Origin: Brachypodium distachyon
Lineage: Eukaryota > Streptophyta > Magnoliopsida > Poales > Poaceae
Length of the DNA stretch: 64,000 nt
Direction: 5' to 3'
Assembly (NCBI RefSeq): GCF_000005505.3
Contig: NC_016131.3
Span: 21,039,501-21,103,500, forward strand
The notes under the pieces were generated by a model. That model was not told the DNA's origin and made no database searches. It saw only the letters and a list, made by a program, of their open reading frames with translations. Both the position numbers and the translations under genes were made by a program. Positions 22,190 to 33,435 of this stretch are shown piece after piece. Each line of letters begins with the position of its first letter. Positions within the stretch are counted from its first letter, which is position 1.

Positions 22190-24736
22190 GGGAGCGGGGC
22201 CGAGGCGCGGACGTCGGGGGGCAAGCCCACAGAGGTCGAAGAAGGTCATGCGCCCGGAGAGAGGACCTCGGCCTGACCCGTATCCGGTCGTGCCGGTATG
22301 GGTTCCCGACATCCTTCTGGTGTCAGTGACGACCGAGAAGGACTTGTCGGACCTTGTGGAGGCGGGCTACTTCCGCAAGGGCCTTGCCTCGCTTCCTGAC
22401 GAGGGTAAGCTTCGACTTGAGCCGCAGAGGCGTTGAGCGCACATCGTCGTGTTCACCAGCTGGTTTCACGCCGGACTGTGCCTACCCGGACACCCGTTCC
22501 TGCTGGAGTTCCTGGATACCTATGGTATCGAGTTGGCGCAGTTGCTTCTTTCGGTGATCCTGCGTCTAAACGTGTTTAGGTGGCTTTGTGAGAGCCTCCG
22601 ACCATGAGGTTGTTCTTGTTTCTATTCACAGTTCACAAGAGTACTTGGAGTGCCTTTGGGTCAGTCGTCGTGAGGCTCCGTCCCGGCTTTCACGACAAGT
22701 TCCCCCTGATGCCGGCCAAGAGTGCGATGCGTCTGTTCGATGGCTGGGACTCGCAGTGGTTCTTCCTTGACATTTCGGAGACAAGCTTGCATCACTCTAG
22801 TAGGCTCCCTCAACACTCTGGGCCTGGGAGGCTTCGGGATCTCGTCCGTCCCATGGGCACGTCCTTGGTCGAGGAGTGGGAGCTTGCCGGGATCAAGTCG
22901 GGTCGTTCGGAGCGTAGCTTCCGCGACCTTCTCGAGGAGATGGTGATGGCGGACCGCTTCATGATGAGGGCGTGACCACAGGCGGAGTTTGGGATCCCCT
23001 TGGCTTTTCGTCACCCACACCGTGCGGCTAAGCGTGAGTTTCATGACACTTGAGTCGTTGCTTCAACTATTCTTGTTTGCTTGAAACTAACCCTGGCTAC
23101 TGTTTGTGCTTGTTTTTCAGCGGCTTTCTCTCTAGAGAAGACGGCCGAGGGGGCTTCCCAGATGGTTGGGCCGTACAACTCGGTGGAGCCTCGGGCCTAC
23201 GTCGATACCATCAGCGAGGGAGGATGTCACAACGTCAAGGCAGCGTGCTTCGACGACTTGGTACCGATGCGCCCGGATCCCAAGTACGGGAAGCTCATCA
23301 AGGCCGGCGAGCGGGACTCTCGTCTTGCGACTCCGTCGATGATCGCCGTTGGTTCTCACCTTAGAGATACTTGTGGGAAGGTGAAGCCTCAGGTTGTACT
23401 TGGGTTGGGTGTGCCGGCGGCCCCAATGCCCAAGATCCCTCGCCCTCCGAGTTCACGCAAGAGGAAGGCTCCTTCTCCTGACCTTGCCGACGTGGCTGAG
23501 TCGAGGTCTCCCTTGAGAGAGTCCATGGACATGCACCTAGCCGGAAAGATCGACATTGGGAAGATCCTGCGTCGGTTGCCTCACGAGCGTGCGGTTTTTG
23601 CCCAGAGGACCGGGCTTCAGCTTGTGGTGGATACTCAGAAGCCAGCGGCGCGGGTGTTCCGGTGTTCTCTTTGGCTCGTGGGCCTGTCGAGGAGGAGTTT
23701 CCTGCCACCGGTGAGTGCGCGCGTGTGGAGCGCTTTAATTCTCTTTTGGGAATGTTCTCACGGGGTTTTCTTGTCTTGTTTCAGGTACGGGGCCTGCGGC
23801 GCCTGATGCTCCCGAGGCCGAGCCCCCGATTCTGGAGGAGGGAGAGGTTCTTCCGAGGACCGAGGGAGGAGTGAGAGACCCGCTTGAGGCGTTGGAGCTT
23901 TTGAGTCCGCTTTCCTCGTCTCCCTTTTTGCTAGGTCCATTTTGTTGGTCAACACCCATGATTTCCTTTCCTTAGCCAGGTGAGAGGCTTGGTCGAGGCC
24001 GTGGGCACTCTTCCCGCTCTCAAGGCTCAGGTCGGGGTGCTTTCGGAGGCCTTGGATGCCGATACCTCGAAGGATACCCTTGCCCTTAGTGAGTTGGCTT
24101 CGGAGAAGGCGCGGCGGGAGGCCGTTGAGACTGAGCTTTCTCGGATGTCGGCGGAGCTTGCAGCCATGGAGGTGAGGGCTCACCTTGCCGAGGAGGGCCA
24201 GAGGATGCGATCGCGAAGACCCGTCGTGCCGAGGAGGACTTGGTGGTGGCCAGCCTCAACATGGAGCACGCTCGAGCGGAGGTCGCCTCCCTCAAGGCGG
24301 AGTCGGAGGACGCCGGGTTTGGACCGGTGTTCGCCCCTCGTGCTCGCGCCCCCTCGGATAGCCGTCCGGAGGTGGTCTCGCTCCTGCTCACCCAGGCTTC
24401 GAAGATTCGAGAGATAGTATTCTGTTTGAACGGCTCTCCTCAGCCGGACCTTCCCCCATGTCATACGACGGACGAGGCGAGTAGGGTGCTTACTTCACTG
24501 GTGGTGCTCCTTGAACCCGTCGTGAAGAGGTGCCTTCTGAGTACGGGCGCTCGACTTGTTTCGTCAGCAGTCGCGGCTGTCCTAGACGGCGGTGCCTGGA
24601 CAAGTGGACTTGTGGGTGAGATGGCTCACGGGGCGAAGAAGTTTCTGGCGTACCAGGGAGCTCCTCTTCGCGCTCTGGCTCGACGCTTCGTGCGTTGCCT
24701 TGAGCCCGCTCTTCAGGTGAGTGACGGTGGGGCTTG
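22190..24736 (+). pseudogene. Antisense accessory ORF of the Gypsy element (PF04195-like)
   Basis: On the strand opposite to gag-pol, a coding region begins near 22190. It contains a block typical of the 'putative gypsy type transposon' family PF04195 (HIVVFTSWFHAGLCLPGHPF, then LRLNVFRWLCE; 22441-22600). An intron is likely at 23034-23120 (GTGAGT...TTTTCAG), because the same reading phase continues after it (SLEKTAEGASQMVGPYNSVE). A lysine-rich stretch (PRPPSSRKRKAPSP) follows, then after further apparent introns a coiled-coil-like part at 23980-24330 (LKAQVGVLSEALDAD) and a C-terminal part to 24736. In-frame TGA stops at 22434 and 22973 break it; both could be CGA to TGA changes. Its function in these elements is not known. 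Confidence 0.7.
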
Positions 24737-25670
24737 AGTCTTGTTGCCTTTCGAGGCGACAAGGTATCCCAGCTGCTTACTTATGCGATGTTGCATATCC
24801 ACTTATGACATAGCCTCATGACTTGCATGTTCTAGGCTTAGACATAGAGGTTGGTGTTTCATGTTTTGCTATGTAGTCAACATTGTCGAAAATGTCAACT
24901 TAGCTCGGCATGTATTTTCTTATGTTTTCACCATGTAGTCAACATTATCGGAAATGTTAACTTGGATCAACATGTGTCCTTTGGAGTACTATATTTTCTT
25001 ATTGCGAAGTACTATATTTCCTCAGTTTATAAAGCTCGCGATCGTTCGCTATGATCACACTTTTGCGTAATCAATTGATGTCGCCGTTGGGATACAACTC
25101 GGCTTCGGTGCCTTAGGCCATGGTTATGAGCCATGGATCCTAGTACCCTTGTGGGGGTCGCTATCGATACGCCGGCACTGATCCGGACATTTCGACCTGC
25201 TGTTCGGGGAAATTCATGCGGAATTTTCCCTCTTCGGACTTCGGGAAGCTTTGCTTTCCCGCGATTATTATGGAGCCTTAACTCGGTTACTATCATGCAG
25301 GCCCGTGCACGACGTCTCGCACGCGGGTAGCATGGTTCTCCGAGGTACGTAATCTCATGCATAACTCACTTATTTGCGGTTCTCCTTAAATGCATTTTAA
25401 GGAGCTTCCAGTCCTCGGAGGACTTGGTTCTACTTGACGGGGTTCTCCCTTTACGACGGTGGGTCGTATGAGTGTCTCGTGTCACTCTTATCAAGGACTT
25501 GTTTTATTGATCCCTCGCTTGCTTGCTTAAGGTATGGCCCGATGGGCACTTACAAGCCTTATGAAGACGTGGCCTCGTTGGCGCTTACGATCCCCCAAAG
25601 TTTCGTAAGGAAGTGGCCGGTTAGGCGCTGATAGTTTTCTTTTGGGAGCGGCGATGGTCGTCCTCGAGGT
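24737..25670. other. Retroelement non-coding segment between integrase and antisense ORF
   Basis: This lies between the end of integrase coding and the antisense ORF. A short direct repeat, CATGTAGTCAACATT-like, occurs near 24870 and 24935. No protein-coding signal was recognised. Confidence 0.5.
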
Positions 25671-25788
25671 TACTCCTTAGGCGTAGAAACGCCGGAGTTT
25701 GTCGCCGTTGCAGGCATGGATGAGGTTTTTGCCTTCCATGTTCTCGAGGTGGTATGCACCATTGCCCAATACCACAGTGATGCGGTAT

Positions 25789-25868
25789 GGTCCTTCCCAT
25801 TTAAGGTCGAGCTTGCACTGGAGTTTTGGGTCCTTCCCATTTAAGGTCGAGCTTGCGCTGGAGTTTTG
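25789..25868. repeat. 40-bp tandem duplication in integrase
   Basis: GGTCCTTCCCATTTAAGGTC begins at 25789 and again at 25829, with nearly identical following bases (CACTGG versus CGCTGG). Forty is not a multiple of three, so the duplication breaks the frame. Confidence 0.9.
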
Positions 25869-26266
25869 GATGAGGTTTTTGCAGCACGAGGTCTCCTTGG
25901 GAGAAAGCTCGTTCCCGCACCCTCGTGTTGTAGAAGCATGCGGCGCTCTGCTCGTAGATGGCGTGTCTCATGAGGACTTTGTCACGAGCTTCTTCCACAA
26001 GATCGACGGCCGTCCTGTGATTCTCTTCATTTTCGATGAAGGCGAGTAGAATAGCTTCTTGGAGTATTTCGACCCGAGGTGAGCGGAAATCTATCTCGGC
26101 GGGAAGAACTGCTTCGGCGCCATACACCAAAGAGAATGGTGTTCGGCCCATGAAACGGTTTACGGATGTGCGTATGTCCCAAACCACGCTGGCGAGTTTG
26201 TCCCCCATGCTCCTCTTGCCTTGTTGGCCGTGTGTTCTACCCTTCGGCGGAGTCGTTGGAGGATTA

Positions 26267-27391
26267 GGGTGTGTTTGGTTCAAGCCCTGCCTAAATTTTG
26301 GCACTACCAAATCATGGGCATGACCAAAATCTTGGTGAATTGTGGTTGTTTGGTTTGCAACCAGTGTAGCAACCAAATATTTGGTAAAATGGTTAGGCCT
26401 CTGTTTGTTTTGCAGCCATTTGGCTCGGCAAGCTCGCCATGGTTTGATCCTGATCGGATCGAGCTTGTGTTCTCGTACAGCTTTAGCAGTACCTGATACT
26501 AGTATGATTGTGTTGGCCCAATCCTTTGTCATGCGAACAAACAAAACTAGATGGATTTTTCGCAGCAAAGTAAAATCTGGACTCTATTGTACTGTAGGCA
26601 GTAATCGGTGGTTCTGAAAATAGATGAAAGCGGCAACAGCAAACAGTATATGCCGGAAGTTTTACAAGGAACAGAAAGCTTCGATCTAGCAGATTTTGAG
26701 AACAGAAACAGGAACTAATCCATGTTACATTAGGCGGACAACTCAATCCAATCAGAGTGGAAGGAGGCAAACCTGTACGACTCCCTCCCATCAGAACATA
26801 TCCACACCACCAACAGTAAGATGCCCCAATAAAAATGGAGTTCCGTTCGCTACATGGCCGCAATTGCATGTTCTTCTCTAGCTCCGGCCAACGTCCATCT
26901 TGTCGATTTCTTAATATCTGGCGAGATATGGACCGATTTCTTTGAACTGTATGCTTGTAGATACACGATATGCATTTCCGCTCGATCTATTTTGAGTTTC
27001 GGCTTCCGTAGCACCACTTCCCTCGCCGCTGCCGGCCATCTGCTGCGCCGCCGTACAAGATGATAACACCATCGTATTTCTAGAGTTCCGTTAGTTCTAT
27101 TTTTGCCCTTATCTACTACCCTCAACCATCCAACGCCGGCGGCATCCCCTGCCATCAACGTGAAACGGGAAGACAACGCACAGGAGAAATCAGAGAGGGG
27201 ATTTGGCGGCCAAAATCTTGGCGAACGATTTCAGCGCCCGCAACTCGCCCTGGAGTTGGCGAAAAATGAACGGGAAGCTTGGGCTGCGTTGGGCTGACAA
27301 AATCGTCTGCGTCCATCCAAAAGACGACCAAAAGTTGGGGGCTCGCCAATTTTTTGGCAAGGCTGGCGTTGGCTGAGATCCAAACGTACAC
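26267..27391. mobile_element. PIF/Harbinger-like non-autonomous element inside integrase
   Basis: The left end GGGTGTGTTTGG and right end CCAAACGTACAC are imperfect inverted repeats, flanked by the 3-bp duplication TTA (26264-26266, 27392-27394). This target and TIR are typical of PIF/Harbinger. No transposase is visible in 1.1 kb. It must postdate the Gypsy insertion it interrupts. Confidence 0.85.
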
Positions 27392-27922
27392 TTAGTCCAT
27401 TGGCTCTTTCGCATGCGCCGTTGTTCTTGGGGTAGGTTACGGATGCGAAGTGCAGTTTGATTTTGAGACATGCATACAATTTGATGAATTCCGCACAGTC
27501 AAACTGTTTGCCATTGTCCACGGTTAGCTTTCGTGGGACACCATATCGACATATGATGTTTCCCGAGAAAAAATTCTGGATGGCCTGTGACGTGATCTTG
27601 CCGAGTGTCACGGCTTCTATCCATTTGGAAAAGTAATCAGTCATCACTACGAGGTACTTGCAGCTCCGACGCATGCGGGGAAAGGCCCGAGAAGGTCCAT
27701 TCCCCAACATGCAAATGGCCAAGTTATTGCGATATTTTTCAGGATCGTCACCGACGCGTGGATTGTCTTAGCCATTTTTTGACAAGCTTCGCACCTTCGC
27801 AATATTGTGGTTGCGTCTTGTACCATGGCGGGCCAATAAAATCCCTGTCGTAAAGCCTTCGCGGCGGTGGCTCTTGGTGCAAGATGTTGGCCGCACACTC
27901 TGTAGTGGATCTCTTGGAGGAG

Positions 27923-28640
27923 CTCAGCCCCCTTGTCGGGGGGTTATGCACTTGAGTAGCACGGCCGCACCCTTCTTGTAAACGATGCCGTCGAGAAGGA
28001 CGTACATCTTTGCTTTTGCAAGTAGAGTTTTGGCGCTTGGGCCTTCCGCCTCCTCATCCACCTCTCCTTTCAAGGCACGGATAATCGGCGTCATCCAAGC
28101 GGGTGGATTGTCAATGACCATGCTGGTCTTCGCAGTTTCGTCAGAGTCATCGGCTTCTTCTTCTATGGATGGCGCACGGATCACCTCGAAGAATGCGCCG
28201 GGTGGCAGCGGTTCCTTGGAACCAGCCGTTCGGGCCAATCTGTCGGCGAGGTGATTTTCTCCTCGTGGGATGCGTCGCGCCTCCATGCCTAGAAAGTATC
28301 GTTCCATCTTTCGAACTTATTCAATATACTTCTTCAACCTTTCATCAAGGCATTGATATGACTTGTCCATTTGGTTTTATCACCAGCTGGGAGTCACCTT
28401 GGATGAGAATGCGTCGAACACCCATGGCCTTAGCCAATCGTACTCCACCATGTTGTTGGTTGCATTGAAGTCGAGGTGGACGGCGTACTCCAAGATCTTC
28501 CCTTCGGAGCTGACGGGTACGACTCCGACCCCAGCACCGTTGAGGCGCTTGGAGCCATCGAACCTCATTATCCAATGTGGTTCGGGGGGCGGCGGCCTTG
28601 GGCGATGTCTCTTCGGGCGGGGTTAGCGGCGCATGCCACT
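27923..28640 (-). pseudogene. Second (archaeal-type) RNase H domain of the Gypsy element
   Basis: On the minus strand, MRFDGSKRLNGAGVGVV (first Asp), then MGVRRILIQGDSQLV (central Asp) and RRIPRGENHLADRLAR (last Asp region) give the order of an RNase H fold downstream of the RT-associated RNase H. A duplicate RNase H of this kind is known from the Tat lineage of plant Gypsy elements. Frame changes between the blocks show decay. Confidence 0.75.
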
Positions 28641-30383
28641 CGGCCACGAAGTCGGCGAGGACCTGGGATTTTATAGGTGTTCTCGCGGTGAGCTCCAGCG
28701 AGAAGGGAGCCAGTTCCGTTGCTCATTTGGCGATTCTCCCGGTGGCTTCCTTGTTGCCGAAGACTTCTTTGGGTGGGAACGCCGTCGGCACCATGATGGT
28801 GTGGCACATGAAGTAATGATGGAGCTTTCGAGAGGCCATGAGGAGGGCGTACGCGATCTTTTTGATCTGAGTGTATCGACCATTCACTCCTCCCAAAGCT
28901 TCACTTACATAATACACCGGGCATTGCGACCCATCTTCTTCCTTCACGAGGGCTGCACTTACGGCGACCGATGTCTCGGTGAGATACAGGAGCAAAGGTT
29001 CTCCTTGCTTCGGGCTCGTGAGGAGTGGAGGAGTCGACAAATAGGTTTTGAGTTCTTCGAAGGCCCTTTGAGCTTCGTCGGTCCACTCAAAGTTGTTGAG
29101 GCTCTTCGGGACTTTGAAAAAAGGAAGACCCTTCTCGGCTGATCGGGCGACGAATCATCAAAATGCCGCCATCCTCCCTGCTAGACGCTGCACATCTTTG
29201 ACGGAGCGAGAAGGCTCCATCTCTATGATTGCCCAGATTTTTCCGGGTTGGCCTCAATCCCCCGTTGGGAGACAAAGAAACCAAAGAGTTTTCCCCCTCG
29301 AACTCCAAACGCACGCTTCTTGGGATTGAGCTTCACGCCATATTTGCGGAGGTTGTGGAAAGTTTCTTGCAAGTCTTCGGGATGGGTATTCGCCACTTGA
29401 CTTTTGATGACGGCATCATCAACATAGACTTCGGCGTTTCTCCCCAATTGCTCTTTGAGGATGAGGCTGACGAGGCGTTGTAATGTCGCACCGGGCGTTC
29501 CTCAAACCAAAAGGCATTCTGCGATAGCAGAAGGTGCCAATGAGAGTGATGAAGCTGGTCTACTCCTCGTCTTTCTTGGCCATGTGGACTTGGTGATATC
29601 CTGAATAGGCGTCCAAAAAGCTCAACCTTTCGCATCCCCCCGTGGAATCGACTAGCTGGTTGATCCGCGGGATAGTGTAGTCGTCCTTGGGACACGCCTT
29701 GTTCAAATCGGTGAACTCAACACACATCCGCCACTTGCCATTGGCTTTCTTCACCAAGACCGGATTGGCAACTACTCAGGGTGTCAAACTTCTTAGATGA
29801 GCCCAACCTCGGAGAGCTTCGCAATTTCTTGCTTGATGACTTTGCTTCGCTCCATGGAGAGTTTCCGGAGTTTTTGTTTCACGCGCACCTTGTCGGGCCT
29901 CACGGCGAGTCGATGTTCCATGACGTCGCATGAGACTCCTCCCATGTCGGAGGAAGACCAAGCGAAAAGGTCGGAGTTTTCCCGGAGTAGGTCGATGAGT
30001 TTCTTCTCGAGTTCGCTCGAGAGGTCGGCCCCGATCTTCACGATGCGCGTGGCGTCATTGCCGGAGAGGCGTATCTCCTTAAGCTCTCCCTCAGGGAGGG
30101 GCTTAGGGATGTAGCGCTCCGGGTGGTCGGTCTTGGATTCCCCCATGCCTGAGAGCACGTGGACACTTTTGGATGCTTCTCCCTTCTCGGCGCACTTAGT
30201 CTCGTGGCGATATAGCGTCTTCCTATCGGAGGATTGCTCACCACGGACCGTGATCACGCCTTTCAGGCCCGGGATCTTCATGCACAGGAAGTTGTGGTGG
30301 ACGGCAGCGCAGAGGCGGTTCAAGGTCATTCTGCCAAGGATGGCGTTGAAGGAGGCCTCCATGTCCACCACATCGAAGCGCAC
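28641..30383 (-). pseudogene. Reverse transcriptase and first RNase H of the Gypsy element
   Basis: On the minus strand the RT starts after a linker (29793-30383). It shows KKANGKWRMCVEFTDLNKAC, SFLDAYSGYHQV and the catalytic YVDD (AEVYVDDAVIKS). The linked RNase H-like part lies at 28723-29150 (LTSPKQGEPLLLYL, CPVYYVSEAL). A stop codon before the first RT block and frameshifts near 29560 and 29330 break the reading frame. The polyprotein is dead. Confidence 0.9.
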
Positions 30384-30511
30384 GAGCTCGGTCCGGTGAT
30401 TAGTGGCATCTCCGAAGGTCGTGAGAAGCTCAATTTGGCCGAGTGGCTAGATGGACTTGCCTGGGACGAAGCCGGTTAGGGGGTCAAGATACGGTTGCAA
30501 GGAACCGTTTC

Positions 30512-30934
30512 TTATCTTCCTTGGGGCTCCATGAGCTTCGTTAGCATGCTCAGGTACAAGATGTTGGCGGAGCTTCCGCCATCCACAAGTATTTTCTTGA
30601 GCTCGAAATTTGAGACGATGGCCGTGACGAAGAGGGCATCGTCGTGTGGGAAGCATATCCCCTTAGCGTCTTCTTTGGTGAAGGAAATGGGTACACTCGC
30701 CCACTTGGGTGGTGGTGTCGCGGTGAAGGTTCCAACGACGTTGACTTCATGCGCGTACTTCTTGCGTTGCCTCTTTGACCCTCGGCCTGTGGCGGAGCCC
30801 CTGAGTATCACGCCGACATGGTGAGCGGGTTCTTGAAACGGGAGGTTCTCTTCCTTGGGCGCAGGATCGGCAAGGAGGACGTTGGCGGGGCGCGGAGCTT
30901 TGGGCGTCTTCTCGTCCTTGCGTCGGGCTTGCAT
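30512..30934 (-). pseudogene. Aspartic protease region of the Gypsy element
   Basis: On the minus strand the sequence reads LFVTAIVSNFELKKILVDGG followed by SSANILY. This fits the plant Gypsy protease with the active-site Asp in VDGGSS rather than the commoner DTGSS or DSGA. It lies between gag and RT as expected. Confidence 0.75.
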
Positions 30935-32600
30935 TCATGCTTGGAACTCTTCACGAGCTGCGATGAGAGTATTGCACTCCTCGGTGCTGTGGCTCGCCGA
31001 GTTGTGGATAAGGCATCTTCCGGCGTCTCCATCGGTGGGGCGAGGAGGCTTCTTGGGCAGCCAAGTCTTTTGGGACGAGGTTTGCCCTTCGACGACAATG
31101 ATCTTTTGAGCTTGATCGCCGGGCGCCTTCTTCCCCCGCCTCCTCTTCCTCTTGGCAGATGATGCGGATGCCTGGTGCTGATCTGATGAATGAGTCCCTT
31201 CGGGCGCGCCGCGTGGCGTGCCCTTCTTGGCGATGTCTCCATCTTCGCTCCGAGCGTATTCTTGCAAGATTCGGTAGAGCTCTTCGGTCGTCTTTGGAGG
31301 GTTGCAACTTAGAGCGCGATTCACTTCTCATTGGAGAAGGCCTTGCATGCAAGCGTCGATCACGGTCGTCGACGGTGGGTTGGCGATTTGGCTTCGGACC
31401 TTCACAAAGCGATGGAAGAAGTTTCGGAGAGACTCCCCAGGACTTTGTTTCACGGCGTAAAGCTCGTGAGCTTGCACGGGTTCTTTGAATATTTTCCCTG
31501 GAAGTTGGCGATGAAGACCTCTTGGAGGCGCTCCCACGAATGTACGGAATTTTTCCGCAGGTTATAAAACCAAGTTTGCGCCATCCCGGTGAGTGCGAGC
31601 GGGAAAAGATTGCACATCTCGGTGGGACCTTCACCTGCCGCTCGTATGGCGGTGGAGTAAACGTCCAGGAATTGAAGAGGGTTGGACTCGTCGTCGTATG
31701 GCCGTATCATCGGCGGCTTGAACCTCGGCGGGAAAGCCGCGTCTTGGATCTCCCGTGTGAGCGGGTTACAAGATGGTTGGCCCCTCCGGTCTTCGGCGGC
31801 GAGATCCTCCTTCGTCGGAGTCGCTTTCGTCGCTAGAAGGATCACTTGGAGAGTGATCTCGGCGTCTTCTTGGAGGGTCGGAGCGTCAGCTCCGGACTCT
31901 GCCACTTGCTCGTTTCCGTGCACGCTGGGATCTCGTTCTCCGCGGGGCGCATCTTGAGGCGGTGCTTGGTTGCCACCTTGTTCGGCCCCGACGGGGGGAG
32001 CAAGGGGCGCTTGCAGGGCGCTCGCAAAGCGAGGCGGTTCGGAGCGTGTGTGACTGGGAGAGCACCATGCGGCGGAAGTCCCCAATATGGGTGGTACCAA
32101 GGAGCTCCAAGAGCGATCGGTAATAGAGGTAGTCCCGGGTTGGAGGGGTCGTAAGCCGGGACTACTTGGTTTTCAGGCACGGATCCTCCTAACGCCACAT
32201 TGTTTCCCCTCGTAGGCTCCGAAGGCAAGGTCACTACCAGTTGTAGGGAAGGTGGCGCGAAGCCCATCGAACGAGGCATGCCGAGTTCTGGGTCCTTTGC
32301 GGGGGCGATAACCGTAGGTAGCTCGCCGATCCTTGCCACCACGACAGTGAGGACCGAGGGACCGCCTACGACGGTTTCGAGTGCTTCGGCCCCTTATGGG
32401 ACGGCCGGGAGCGGGGGGGTGCGGCCACGACTTCCGTCGTCGCGCCCATGCTTGCAACGACGTCCAGATTGGTGAGGATTTCTCCTTCCTCAGGAGCCCC
32501 CGAGGCGTTTGCTTTCTTCGTTTGTAACCGTGTAGACCTCATGGCAAGTTGAGCACCCGATGAAGTAGGCTTCATCGGTGCCATTAAATCTTCAATTGCG
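30935..32600 (-). pseudogene. Gag region of the Gypsy element
   Basis: On the minus strand the N-terminal part is proline-rich and disordered. The core at 31450-31700 holds the retrotransposon gag block (FPLALTGMAQTWFYNL, then WERLQEVFIANFQGKY). The next piece (SPGESLRNFFHRFVKVRSQI) is in another frame. The C-terminal part is basic (KRKRRRGKKAPGD) and ends with a Cys-His stretch (CLIHNSASHSTEEC) that could be a degenerate zinc knuckle. At least three frame changes show decay. Confidence 0.85.
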
Positions 32601-32612
32601 GCGAGGGTTCCC

Positions 32613-32626
32613 CACGGTCGACGCCA
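32613..32626 (-). other. Candidate primer-binding site of the Gypsy element
   Basis: On the minus strand TGGCGTCGACCGTG begins four bases after the end of the 5' LTR. It starts with TGG as a tRNA 3' end complement must. The primer tRNA was not identified with certainty. Confidence 0.55.
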
Positions 32627-32630
32627 CTAT

Positions 32631-33435
32631 TGCTGTTCTAGAAAACAACAGGAGTAAGGGGTGCCAATGCTCGATGGCACAAGTGCGAGAATAGTATGTA
32701 GGGTGTGTACGCCGGCCTTATAGCGAAGGTCGTCATACATTTGGACAAGTTGACACGTCGATATTTTTTGAATAGGTCGGTCGACCCTGCGGGTACGACT
32801 TAGTCCTATGTTAGAAGAGGCTTCTAGGGGATTGTCAGCCAAGTGCTTGGGCCGAACTCGTCTTCCCAAGTCACCTATAGCGAGAGATCTTTCGGGGCCG
32901 CCTCGGACTTGGACCGAACTCGTCTTCCCAAATAGCAAGGTTAGGATACCCTCGAGACTCTAACCCGATCCCTCTACTTCGAGTCGAGGCCGTACTAGAC
33001 GACCCGCAACCTCGAAACTAGGCTTCCTAAGGTGCGTCCCCGAGGTCGAGTCGAGACTAAGTTCGACCCAAGAACTCGAGAGCGGGCTCCTTAAGTGGCT
33101 CTAGCTCTCTCCCCTTTGACCTTATTCCAATGGAGAGTGAGTGATACATGCCCTCATGGGGGGGTATTTATAGTCTAGGGATCCATGACAAAAGATCATG
33201 GCTACCCTTAAGGGAGAGGGAAAGTGAGGGCAAAGTGGTAAACTCATCCTACACCTTTCTTGGCCCCTACTCAACCTCCTCTTCTTTTTTGACCATGACA
33301 TGAGAGGATTAACTCGTTGACTCCTTTGACCGGTGCCTAGTTGGCAAATTGACCGGTCTTTGGGATTTGTTAACTTGGTCGTCGCCACATAGGATTACGG
33401 TCCGGCCCATATAAGGATTTTATTATATTACAACA
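32631..33435 (-). repeat. 5' LTR of the Gypsy element
   Basis: About 805 bp, matching 19114-19924. It ends at TTACAACA on the plus strand; on the minus strand it runs TGTTGTAATA to ...ACAGCA. Confidence 0.9.

Larger units (their letters stand above)
25671..27922 (-). pseudogene. Integrase domain of the Gypsy element, interrupted
   Basis: On the minus strand, the zinc-binding His-Cys part (ALRQGFYWPAM, RRCEACQ) lies at about 27750-27900. The catalytic core follows, with WGMDLLGPF, VDNGKQF and NNGACERANG supplying the Asp, Asp and Glu positions. Coding is interrupted at 27391 by a 1.1-kb insertion and resumes at 26266 in the expected reading phase (LQRLRRRVEH, then GRTPFSLVYGAEAVLPAEI). The C-terminal part carries a 40-bp tandem duplication (25789-25868) that shifts the frame. 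The enzyme cannot be functional. Confidence 0.88.
19114..33435 (-). mobile_element. Ty3/Gypsy LTR retrotransposon, Tat-type, decayed
   Basis: Two direct LTRs (19114-19924 and 32631-33435) begin TG and end ...TTACAACA. On the minus strand the order is 5' LTR, primer site, gag, protease, reverse transcriptase, RNase H, second RNase H, integrase, long non-coding 3' region, polypurine tract, 3' LTR. The second RNase H and the antisense accessory ORF point to the Tat lineage (Retand/Grande/RIRE2-like). The LTRs differ by many substitutions and several indels, and the coding region has stops and frameshifts, so the copy is old and dead. No convincing 5-bp target duplication was seen. A Harbinger-like element is inserted in integrase. 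Confidence 0.93.
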
